This document shows positions 41,809-51,855 of a stretch of DNA of 64,000 nucleotides, in pieces. Made by a program: the position numbers and the translations under genes. Origin of the DNA: Burhinus oedicnemus (taxonomy: Eukaryota > Chordata > Aves > Charadriiformes > Burhinidae); assembly GCA_008921705.1 (NCBI GenBank), contig VFFE01007101.1, positions 815,304 to 879,303 of the forward strand, in the 5' to 3' direction. Under the pieces are notes generated by a model. The model saw only the letters and a program-made list of their open reading frames with translations, made no database searches and was not told where the DNA came from. Position 1 is the first letter of the stretch. The number at the start of each line of letters is the position of its first letter.

Positions 41809-42204
41809 TGTGGTGGGTTGAACCTGACTGGATGCCAGGTGCCCACCAAAGCCGCTCTGTCTCTCTACTCCTCAGCTGGATGGGGGAGAGAAAATATAAC
41901 GGAAGGCTCATGGGTTGAGATAAGGACAGGGAGATCACTCAGCAAATACCGTCACTGGCAAAACAGACTCACCTTGGGGACAATTAATTTCATTTATTAC
42001 CAATACAATCAGAGTAGGGTAATGAGAAATAAAAATTAAATCTTAAAACACCTTCCCTCCACCCCTCCCTTCTTCCTGGGCTCAACTTTAGTCCCGATTT
42101 TCTCTATCTCCTTCCCCCAAGCGGCACAGGTGGATGGTGAATGGGGGTTGTGGTCAATTTCTGCTGCTCCTTTCTCCTCAGGGGGAGGACTCCTCACACT
42201 CTTC

Positions 42205-42455
42205 CCCTGCTCCAGTGGGGTCCCTTCCATGGGAGACAGTTCTCCATGAACTTCTCCAACCTGAGTCCCTCCATGCGGTGCAGTCCTTTTGGGAACAGAC
42301 TGCTCCAGCATAGGTCCCCCATGGGGTCACAAGTTCTGCCAGAAAACCTCCTCCAGCCCAGGCTCCTCTCTCCATGGGGCCAGAGGTCCTGCCAGGAGCC
42401 TGATCCAGTGTGGCCTTCCCACAGGGGTCACAGCTTCCTTTAGGCATCCGCCTGC
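42205..42455 (-). repeat. Internal ~50-bp tandem repeats within the LTR
   Basis: A motif resembling CTCCAG...CCATGGGG recurs near 42209, 42254, 42302, 42351 and 42402, a period of about 45-51 bases. These degenerate units are part of the LTR family's own structure. They keep several frames open on both strands, which explains the cluster of open frames here without any gene. Confidence 0.7.
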
Positions 42456-42810
42456 TCGGGTGTCGGGTCCTCTATGGGCTGCAGGTGGATATCTGCTCCA
42501 CTGTTAACCTCCATGAGCTGAAAGGCACAGCCTGCCTCACCATGGTCTTCACCACGAACTGCATGTGAATCTCTGCTCCAGCTCCTGGAACACATCCTCC
42601 CCCTCCTTCATTGACCTTGGTGTCTGCAGAGTTGTTGCTCTCACAAATTCTCACTCCTCTCTTCTGGCTGCTACCATTGCCCTATTGGGTTTTTTTCCTC
42701 CTTTTCAAATATGTTATCACAGAGGCACTACCACTGTCACTGATTGGCTTGACCTTGGCCAGTGGCAGGTCCGTCTTGGAGCCAGCTGGCATTGGCTCTA
42801 TTGGATACAG

Positions 42811-43216
42811 GGGAAGTGTGGGAAGATTCTTGATGGAAAGTGAGCATCCTGTGATCACTCCAAGCCTCAATGATCTGTGTGTGGCCTGTAGGTAACTTAT
42901 GTAAGTGTTGCACTGGAAAGGTTACTTGCGGTCAACACGGTAAGAGAGTAAACAAGAATGGAGGAGGAGGTTGCACTGAAGGCAGAACTTGAAGCAGGAT
43001 GCAGGCGGACAAAGCATCCGCTTGGACTTGTACTTTGAGCCAATCAAGAGTAGCCTTAGGCGCGTGCTTAATGATGTAAACCAGTCAGTAAGTTGTTGGC
43101 GTGTTATCTCGAACAGCACAACGTATATTAACTGAGCTATCTGCGCAATAAAGCGGCATTAACCTGATCATATTGGTCGTTGTGTTGTGTCCGAGCCTTC
43201 TGCATCAACAGGGAAG
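42811..43216. repeat. 6-bp target-site duplication GGGAAG flanking nested LTR
   Basis: GGGAAG occurs at 42811-42816, directly before the inserted TGTGGGAAG, and again at 43211-43216, directly after CATCAACA. Removing the insert and one copy rejoins the outer LTR continuously. A 6-bp duplication is characteristic of alpha/betaretrovirus-like (ERVK-type) integrases. Confidence 0.9.
42817..43210 (+). mobile_element. Nested solo LTR, ERVK/alpharetrovirus-like
   Basis: A 394-bp insert begins TGTGGG and ends CAACA, giving TG...CA termini, and is bounded by an exact 6-bp duplication. On the plus strand it carries a CCAAT box at 43040-43044, a TATA-like TATATTA at about 43124-43130 and the poly(A) signal AATAAA at 43147-43152. 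The short region after it is rich in TTG/TGT, as in avian leukosis-type LTRs. Length, target duplication size and signal spacing fit an ERVK-type LTR. No internal gag, pol or env remains. It inserted into an already resident LTR of opposite orientation, so it is the younger of the two. Confidence 0.85.
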
Positions 43217-43291
43217 CCTCTAGCAGCTTCTCACAGAAGCCACCCCTGTAGCCCCCCAGCTACCAAAACCTTGCCATGCAAACACAATACA

Positions 43292-45499
43292 CAGAGACAT
43301 GGTATTGACTAAGCATCAGCAGCCACAGCTGGATATTGGGAACCAGCGTGAGGCAACCTCGAGTCACAAGACCCCTCTTCCGACTCTTCCACTCCTGGCA
43401 TAGAGGATCCTTTATGTGTAGGGCAATCAAGGGTGACAGAGACTACAGATTTCAGAGCTCAGACCAGCAGGAAATGTGGCCTGTGTTTGCACTGCACCTG
43501 GCCTGAGTCTTTCTAAGCGACGGATTGCATAGAAAGCCAACGTACACGAGAGAGACACAGAGCGCATTCAGTACCGAGCCCCAGGTTTTAACACAGACGC
43601 ATCTCATGCTGGATATCAGATTATAAATAGCCGTAAAGGATACAAGATCAAATCAACACTTGTGGAGAGCCATGAGGAGGTCCTTGATGATAAGAAGCAC
43701 CAAGAACTAAGTTTTCTGCCTGTACTGAGAGAGCACGATTGAAATAGTGGCTAATGCTGTCACGGGAAGTGAGGTTCAGTACAGACTGAAGGACAATGTC
43801 GTTTAGCCGAACTGCAACAACTCCAACAACACATATGCTATATGTTGTTTGGAAACTTCCTCCTCAACATGTCCAGTGGGACTATTAGACTATGCACACA
43901 TTGGGAAAGCAACTGAGATAGCAGCTCCTGAGATACCAGTTTTAAGCTGGAGATTTACAGAGGCTCAACAACAGCACAGCGCACCCAAAACTAGTATTAG
44001 GAACTATCCCCAAAAGGAACAAGTCTCATGACTGAAATTAATTTAGGGTGAAAGAAAATCTAATCAGTTACCTTTTGGAAAAAAAGGATGACCACTTTTG
44101 TCACCCAGAAGACCCAGGGTTTAACTTTTTTATTGTTAATTTTAGATTATGACTAATTTCAGTAATGAGATCCTAAACATAGTCCAGCTCCCTGGTGGGG
44201 CACCACTATTCTTGTTATTATTAATAAATCTATTGTTAAAATGGTGCCTAAATACCAGTCAGGTGACCTCATTCTGCCAAATGACAGTAATAATCATTAA
44301 TAAAGCAGGCTTGGTAATGGTCTATAATTATCAGATTAAATTACACTGTGTTGCACAGTTTTCCCTTGAAAAATCATGGCTGTCATTCTGGAGAAGAGTA
44401 TTCACATGATGTCAGGTGTGGGAATGTGTACCTGTATATTATTCCATGCACACCTGAAAACTCAAGTCTTTTGGACTCTGGCCCACTAAAGGCATAGAAA
44501 AACTCAACACTAGGTCAGGCAGTGACTCCTAAAAATAGATGACAGAATTTTCTCTTTTTTTACTGTCACCTAGTTTCCTACATTTAATACAGCTTGCTAC
44601 TAAGTTCCTCGGATCTGACACTTGGAACCTGTCACACTCTACGTGTCCCACACAGCCATTTCCCATTTGGCCATGTAATGACTCCTAGCTTACCCTGAGA
44701 CACAGAGACCTCTAAAGGAAGACATTTAATTATTACATGCAAAATAATTATTGATAACAGAACAGAAGGGAGGGAAACAATCCTGTTTATAGCTTATTTT
44801 GCCTGACAAACATGTTAATAAAAAGGCATTACACTGAATTACTTAATTAAGCAAGAGAGGAAAATTCAGTTGTATGTTCTATATACACTAGAAGTCACAA
44901 TTTTATTTTCTATACCACTTATTGTGCCTTCAATTTGCAAAAGCTGAGCAATCAAAAACTCCTTGCATCAGCTTTAATTGCTCCTATATCCAGTGTGTAA
45001 GTGCTTACATATTAATTCTGCCGATACACATTTTAAAAGTGCCAGTTTTCTCATTTTTTAAAGTAGTTAACAGAGACCTCACACAATCATCTTAAGCCAT
45101 TATCAACACTGCATTGTTCTTTTTTAACACTGAAACCTTACTTTATGGCACATATCTGTGCAATTGCAGAAGAGATCTGCTTTTAGATCACTAAATCTTT
45201 TTTTCTTTAACTCGTATCATTCAGAGATGTTTGATGGAGGGATAAATTCTGTGAAAACAGCAAATTTAGTCTAAAAGAATTGGATACATTCCTTAACACA
45301 TAAAAATAGTAGGTTAAATATCAGAAAAGTAAACTTGTCAACATTTTCCCAGACTATGACCTTCTGTACAGAACACTGAAGTCTGTTGCAGAAGGTTAAA
45401 TGATGACTATACAAATATAACTTTTTATAGCAATAGCGGCTATTTTAAACTAATCTGATGTCACAAAATCCCCTTTTTGGTGCATCAATGATTTTCACT
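43292..45499. other. Unique noncoding sequence next to the LTR
   Basis: 43300-44040 is richer in GC and CpG than average, and I could not identify it. It lacks a polypurine tract at the LTR edge and shows no gag, pol or env similarity, so it is not an obvious proviral body. 44140-44410 and 44880-45060 are smooth, non-repetitive blocks with many homeodomain-type cores and could be conserved noncoding elements. No coding gene recognised. Confidence 0.5.
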
Positions 45500-45517
45500 A
45501 TGATGATGATGATGATG
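45500..45517. repeat. (ATG)6 trinucleotide microsatellite
   Basis: Six perfect ATG/GAT triplets in a row, a potentially length-variable marker. Confidence 0.9.
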
Positions 45518-45980
45518 TGATAACCTGCATTATTAGAAAAAGTAATTTCCCAGTTATTGTATGGAAAGGCAGTAATTACTTTTTCAATAAAGAAAGTGAG
45601 AACTATTAGGATGGCAAAAGAGAAATAAATTAGCTTTATACCCTACACTCAATTAAACTATCATAGCAAGAAGGCAATGAATTCAGGTAATTTGAGGGAA
45701 GGAATGGGATTTTACATAACAAAGTGTTTAAATTTTTTGAAAATTCACTGAAATCAAACATAAGAGCAGAGTATAACTATACCAACAGCTCTTAAGAGCC
45801 TATGTAAAAAAAGAGTTATAGAAGATAAGTGAAGTATGTCTATTTGTACAGTTCAGCATGTAATTCTGGCCCTAAGAGTACACAGAGGTGTTCACCAGGG
45901 ACAGTCTTCTGTGCTAATCTCACCCATTGTAAATTCGCTTAACTTGCAGTGCCACAAACAAAAATACACTTTCATCATAC

Positions 45981-46098
45981 AAGAAAAAACTTCTTTACGG
46001 TGAGGGTGACAGAGCACTGGAACAGGCTGCCGAGGGAGGTTGTAGAGTGCCCTTCTCTGGAGATTTTCAAGACCCACCTGGATGCAGTTCTGAGTAAT
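45981..46098 (+). mobile_element. Internal CR1 fragment lacking its 3' end
   Basis: AAGAAAAAACTTCTTTACGG through GATGCAGTTCTGAGTAAT is CR1 ORF2 C-terminal coding sequence on the plus strand. By eye it differs from the minus-strand copy at about 12474-12591 by only four substitutions over about 118 bases. The match stops abruptly at 46098, before the CR1 3' untranslated region and terminal repeats. CR1 insertion starts from the 3' end, so a copy lacking it is not a simple insertion. Later deletion, recombination or gene conversion is implied. Confidence 0.9.
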
Positions 46099-49000
46099 CT
46101 AACAGTCCAAACACTGTTTTAGTCACCTTTGGTCCCCCTGCTATTCTGTGAAGAATGAGAGATAAGTACGGAGATCCTTCTCTTGTCTTTCTTATCTAAA
46201 CGGAACAAGTGCTTACCTCTCTTTGGATTATAGAAGGGCTACCAGGAATCTAGACTTAACTTCGAGATCTCAGTGTGTCTGCAGTAAGGTGAAATGAAAA
46301 CAAATCTTAAGTGTCTTACAAATGAGAGAAAATTTAATATTGATTCATTTGGTGTTCCTAATTCATTCAACATGAGTTCCCATAAGGCTCCTGTTTATGA
46401 CTCTCATAAATTCTATGCTAAGGAGGTTTTATTTGTAATTTTTGTTTTCCACATTTTTGTGTTGCTTTATAGATCACAACATGAACAATAACTAAAGAAA
46501 ATAAAATGGCATAAGGACATTTTTGTAACAACATGAACTTAGCCAACACCTACCAAACATAAGAACACTGGAAGAGAACTGATCAGTCATGAGTTTTGAA
46601 CAAAGTCACCAAGACTAGAGCAAGATCACTGTTTGGGTATAAACTCTGATCTTCCTAAATCTAAACCAGAGCATTCAGTCTCATCTGATTCAGAGAACAT
46701 TGTCCCTTTTAACTTGATAACCAATGCAAAAAGGAAGCTAAGTTCTAGGTATGTTTAGCTATTAATATGCAGCACAGCTACAAAAGACACGGACAATATT
46801 TAGTATCTTTAGGCTTTTAGTATCTGAATTTTTGCATGTAGCAACTTTATCTATTGTACTCCAGCATCTAAGGTTCGCAGTTTGCGTGCACCCATTTTGT
46901 TTTATTGTTCAGTTCCTTCATCTGGAATAGTGCAGCACTGAAGCGAGTTAATGAGTCTTACCGCATTATCTCCTCAGGAGTGTTATGTAGCAGAATATTT
47001 CACATATTAGTGCACCACTGCTAGCATGACATTTAATGGTAATCAGATATCATTTCTTTTAGTGAAACTGACCTAAGAATTGTATTCAGAACTCCAGGGG
47101 ATGTAGGAAAAACTAATTCTAACTTTCAGAATATTTGAGGTTAGTGTAATTCAAGCAATTAAACTAACCTTCAAGTTTCTTAGTGGAAAAGCAAGACAGG
47201 AAGACTTTTTTAGGGTAAATTTTTGTAATTTATCATGTACACTCTGTTTCAGAAGTGAATCTGAAGTATTCAAAAGGTAAATTCAAAGCTGATCTTTATT
47301 TTAACTAGGTGAACGAGGATGAAGACAGAGTATTTCCATTGTAAAGTTAGTCTCCTTCTGGCATTAGTTATCAAGTACTGTTTTATTTTAGCTTACAGTC
47401 TCAAAAGGAGTCTTACATTACAAAATGTCCACCTCTTCAAGCATGAAGTTAGAAAAATTAACATGTCTCCCAGAGAAGATTCATAGGATTTCACCCCCGT
47501 ATCATCAATGAAATAATGCTTCATTATATAATATTTTTTTCCTCAAAAGACTAGACGTTAGCTCCCCATCACACAAATTCACTGCTGTTTACCAAAATAA
47601 GATTTTTTTCTAAGAGGTAGAGATCAGAATCAGGTTAAATCCTTTTGGACTTTTTTCATAATAAGCCCCACTTATTTGCCTTGCCATCTGAGCTTATTAA
47701 AGTGATGGTCAGTGATTCCAACTATGATTGCTTAATATAGTCAGACATCTGAGCTGCCCACAGCATTCATTCATCAATCCCTTCAAATATTATTTTCCCT
47801 TTGTTAAGCTTTCAGTGCTCATGCTTCCTCTGGAAATTAGTGCTGGACTAGTTAGCTGCTGGAACTGCATCCCTAACCATTACCAGCCATGCTTTCCCAG
47901 ACAACAAAATCTGCTAGGTTTTAATTAGCTATTTTTATAGACATTAAATGCTGGAGAATTTTCATTCCCATTTTTAAGAAATAAAACATAAGCCAGGTAG
48001 GTTTAATATAGAAATGGGTAACAGTGACTTATCTCAGTACCTCATCTTTCATAATACCTATCATTACTGTATACATATATCACACATTTCAGGTTGAAGA
48101 CAAAGTCTCAATACTTAACAAAGACTTTACAGTCCTAGAAAAGCGTGAGAGTTGCACGTCTTCAATGCCATGATCAACATCTAACATTAACACAGTATAC
48201 CAAATCCAAGGGAGACAGGAAGACATTTTGGCCAAGACGACCATATTCAGAAACAAAAATGACACTGCAAGAGATATTTTCTTCCCCATAATATTCAACA
48301 GCTCTAAAAATTCACTCTTGGAAGAAGAAGGCCTGGTAGTGAGGCAGTAGTGTATTTGAAATTCTGAAAAGCAGAAATATCACTATGTATTGTACTCCTA
48401 CCTGTTTCAAAAGAAATATTACTGTTAGTACCAAAAATATTACCTCCTTATTTCTTTGATTACTGTGCTTATAGCACACTCAAGCAGTTGAACCGAGCTT
48501 TCTTGATTTACTGTGTATTTCACTGAAGGGAACATTTTACCTACTGAAGTAGATATTAAAAATCCAGCATTGAAACTTCTCAGAAATTCAACACAAACTC
48601 TTCTTACTAAAAAGAAAATTTAATAAAAGCTCTGACATATTATACTATATAGCAAAATCTCCACCTTCATTTGATATAGATAAGCCAATTAAATATTTAC
48701 TGTTCTTGTCTTCCTGTTTATTACTAAGGCGTAACACAATGAAACTAGGCTTTAAAATGCTGAATTTTATTCACCACCATAAAATAACTACCTAAAAAAC
48801 ATGAAATACATTTTAAGTTGTAAATCAGTCTATTTCTATTTTTCCTAACTGTTTGGGTTTTTTTAATTCTAAACTAGTAATTTTATTGATTGCAAATAAA
48901 ATCATGCTGAATTACTCTGGCAGAAAAGGAATGTTCAAAGATCTCTACTACTATTATACGGGTGAAAAGTTCACTCATTTCTCACAATAGAATAGCAATA

Positions 49001-51269
49001 TGTCTATTCATAACTTAAGTACCTTGTGGTACTGAGAACAATAACAGATCCCACCTCCGTACTGTTTGAGGTGGTGCAGACTGGGCAATTTTATTCAAAA
49101 TTTGATCATGACTGCAGACATTTCAGCTGGCCCTACTTACGACAATCTTCCTCCAGCTTCTTCTCCTTGCACATGCAAAGGAATTGAAAAGTGGACCTGA
49201 GTAGAAAATAATTAAGTATCTCCAGTGAAGACAAATGTCCATATCACAAAAGAAGACGGAATTAGTTATGTTGATTAGCTAATAGCTAGTTATTTGCTGG
49301 TTCCCTACCAAGCATCCAGACCTTTGCAAGTCTCACTCTTAGACTAACTCTTCTTCACAATTTTACTGAAAATGTAGGCAACTCAGATCAAAGACACCTG
49401 AGAGCCCAGAGCTGCAACTTTGAGCAAGCCTCCTTGGGGATCTACTAGCCTTGATACCCAATGCCTACTGAATTAGTAAAGAAATAATCTGTATTTAAAT
49501 CTAAAAATACTTGAACCTGCTGAATAATTTATTTTAGGAGTTTTAAGTAGTTCATGAGACCAATGAGAGAGATAGGGTTAACTCCTTCATGATACTTATT
49601 TCGTACCTATAACACTGAAAAGATGACAATCAAAAGAACACATTCAATATTAGTGTTGCTGTAACATTTTGCCAAAGCAAGTGAGATGTTGTTACCTTTG
49701 TGGGACCAAATTGAAGCAAGTTTAGATTTTTTAATTTATGTCATATGCTCATATATGCACTGAGGTATAGGTGACACCACACGCAGTGTAATATAATGCT
49801 ATTTCACTTACTGAATCAGCTTTTCAATTTTAAATCTATCTTGCAATACAGAATGAAGCTACAAATAGTCAGTCAACTTTATAAAGTCAATTGTTATTAT
49901 GGGGATGGGCCATCCTGAGAGGATTCCTGCAAGTGAATTTGAAAGCAGTGACAGAGACCTGATGAGCAAAACAATGAACTATACTCAGACATCTTTCTCT
50001 GCCACGGAAATCCCCAGAGACAAGCCTCCATCTAATATGCCAGAAGTGACTGATGGACAACACCTGAATATAGCATAAATCAATCCGCCTATCCTAAGTG
50101 TTCATATTTATTTCATATGTTATTATCATCTTAACTGACATAACAAAGGTATTCCAAATTTCCAGTGATCAATTGTTCATATTCATTGCACATCAGTTGA
50201 CCTTTTTATGGAAGTTTAATAGTTTGGTAACCCTCATTGAATTTCTAATTCTTCTTCTGAATTTTTCTAAGCAAAAGGAGCTGGCAAGTGACATTTCCTA
50301 ACCACAATTATAGTATGTTTAGCAAGCATTTGGGCAAAAATGCACATTATGCTTCTCTTATCTGGACAATTTACTATATCTGAAATGCTATAAAGAGTTT
50401 CCTCTGCAATCGTGTATTTTCATTTTATATTGTAACCATGGATTATTGCCAAAAGCAGTCATGATGTGGGGCTGAGGAATAAGAAAAGTTTTGTATTCTT
50501 TCATGCAGCAGTAAAGTGTAGTGGTGCAATGAAATGCTGATTGATATTTTGAGGATAATGCCCCTACGTACAACAGAGAGGCTGAAAAGTAAATTTTACT
50601 GGAGGGAATTTGCACAGAGTTCCTACACAATCCTAGAGAGAACTGAAAGAATTTTTTGAGGAAATATTCCTGAAAATGCATACTTTACACAGTCTTTTGC
50701 AGTACAAATATCTGATATCTGTAGAAAATGCAAATTTTTCAACCGGTTTCAACATGAGATTACGCTATGGAAATGTATGTCAGCACTATTGAAAGCTTTG
50801 CCTATGTATGTACATTCTTGGCCACTTGGGGCACTACTGAGAGACCATACTTACTCTCTACATTTCATACTAAATACAGGACGAAGTCCTACTGCAAAAA
50901 GGCACATTTTTAACAACTACTTCCACCATAATAAAGCATTCCAGTAAGGCAGGTATGTCTTCTGCGTGCATCCAAAATCCACATTTTGCTTCAAAGCATA
51001 ATAATCTTTTAAAGTCCTATGTCTTTGTCTTTTTCTGCTCACGGTTTTCATTGAAACATCAGCTAAATGCATGTCTTCATAAATATTCGTGGTAGCCCTT
51101 TCTCAACTGCAGGAGATGACTGAAGCCATAACTGTTTAATCACCAAAGCCAGCTTCAATAAATTTTCATTTTCGTATACTTATTACTTATACATTACTCA
51201 GATACATTACTTATCTGTACTTAAATGACAGGCTTACTTGCTCTGTAACAAGTTTGCTTATATGGACTC
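46099..51269. other. Unique AT-rich noncoding sequence
   Basis: No gene, RNA or repeat recognised. 46900-47060 is a non-repetitive block with several TTAATG/TAATGG cores. The 97-codon frame at 50388-50681 (minus) matches nothing known to me. Confidence 0.5.
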
Positions 51270-51855
51270 AATCATAGAATCATAGAATGGTTTAGGTTGG
51301 AAGGGACCTTAAAGATCATCTAGTTCCAGCCCCCTTGCCATGGGCAAGGACACCTCCTACTAGACCAGGTTGCTCAAAGCCTCATCCAACCTGGCCTTGA
51401 ACACTTCCAGGCCAACAGCTTCTCTGGGCAACCTGTGCCAGTGCCTCACCACCCTCACAGTAAAGAATTTCTTCCTGAGACCTAATCTAAATCTACCCTC
51501 TTCTAGTTTGAAGCCATCACCCCTCGCCGTATCACTACATGCCCTTGTAAAAAGTGCCTCTCCAGATTTCTTGTAGGCCCCTTTCAGATACTGGAAAGCT
51601 GCTATAAGGTCTCCCTGGAGCCTTCTCTTCTCCAGGCTGAACAACCCCAACTCTCTCCACCTGTCCTCATAGCAGAGGTGCTCTAATCCTCTGACCCTCT
51701 TCGTGGCCCTCCTCTGGACCCACTCCAACAGGTCCGTGTCCTTCTTAGGCTGGGGGCTCCAGAGCTGGACGCAGTATTCTAGGTGAGGTCTCACCAGAGC
51801 AGAGTAGAGGGGCAGAATCACCTCCCTTAACCTGCTGGCCACGCTTCTTTTGATG
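51270..51855 (-). mobile_element. CR1 LINE retrotransposon, 5'-truncated, best-preserved copy
   Basis: Minus-strand CR1 whose 3' tail is the classic doubled ATCATAGAATCATAGAATGG at 51271-51290, followed by TTGGAAGGGACCTTAAAGATC. The 3' untranslated part contains CCCCTTGCCATGGGCAAGGA, which marks a different subfamily from the copy at 12356-13003. CR1 similarity ends near 51855, where the flank continues TATATAGTGCG. Short length reflects 5' truncation. Confidence 0.95.
51360..51855 (-). pseudogene. CR1 ORF2 C-terminal remnant, frame open
   Basis: About 165 codons of the CR1 ORF2 C-terminus remain open to the natural stop at 51360, with no internal stop or frameshift. Typical segments include [39 protein letters not shown] and [18 protein letters not shown]. 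The upstream 20 or so residues of the open frame (51856-51914) are flanking DNA, not CR1. The endonuclease and RT catalytic core are absent, so this is a dead fragment despite the intact frame. Confidence 0.9.

Larger units (their letters stand above)
41809..43291 (-). mobile_element. Solo LTR of an avian endogenous retrovirus, interrupted by a second LTR
   Basis: On the minus strand this begins with TGTATTG at 43291 and ends with CCACCACA at 41809, the TG...CA ends expected of an LTR. The sequence belongs to an LTR family I recognise from many bird genomes. Minus-strand signals in order are CCAAT boxes (ATTGG on the plus strand at 42743-42747 and others near 42792-42803), a TATA-like AT-rich site near 42710 and a poly(A) signal AATAAA (TTTATT on plus at 41993-41998). 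Flanks CAGAC (41804-41808) and CAGAG (43292-43296) look like a 5-bp target duplication with one change. No primer-binding site or polypurine tract adjoins either end, so this is a solo LTR left by recombination. Without the nested insert it is about 1.08 kb. Confidence 0.85.

Noticed and set aside
42036..42895. Dense overlapping open frames on both strands
   Set aside because: They lie inside the solo LTR and its ~50-bp internal repeats, which are noncoding; low stop density comes from GC-rich repeat units.
41809..43291. Possibility that the LTR belongs to a provirus with internal genes
   Set aside because: No primer-binding site or polypurine tract adjoins either LTR edge, no gag/pol/env similarity lies nearby, and a near-match 5-bp duplication flanks the LTR, so a solo LTR fits better.
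45892..46077. 61-codon minus-strand frame
   Set aside because: Antisense to the CR1 scrap at 45981-46098 plus flanking DNA.
51370..51576. 68-codon plus-strand frame
   Set aside because: Antisense shadow of the CR1 copy at 51270-51855.
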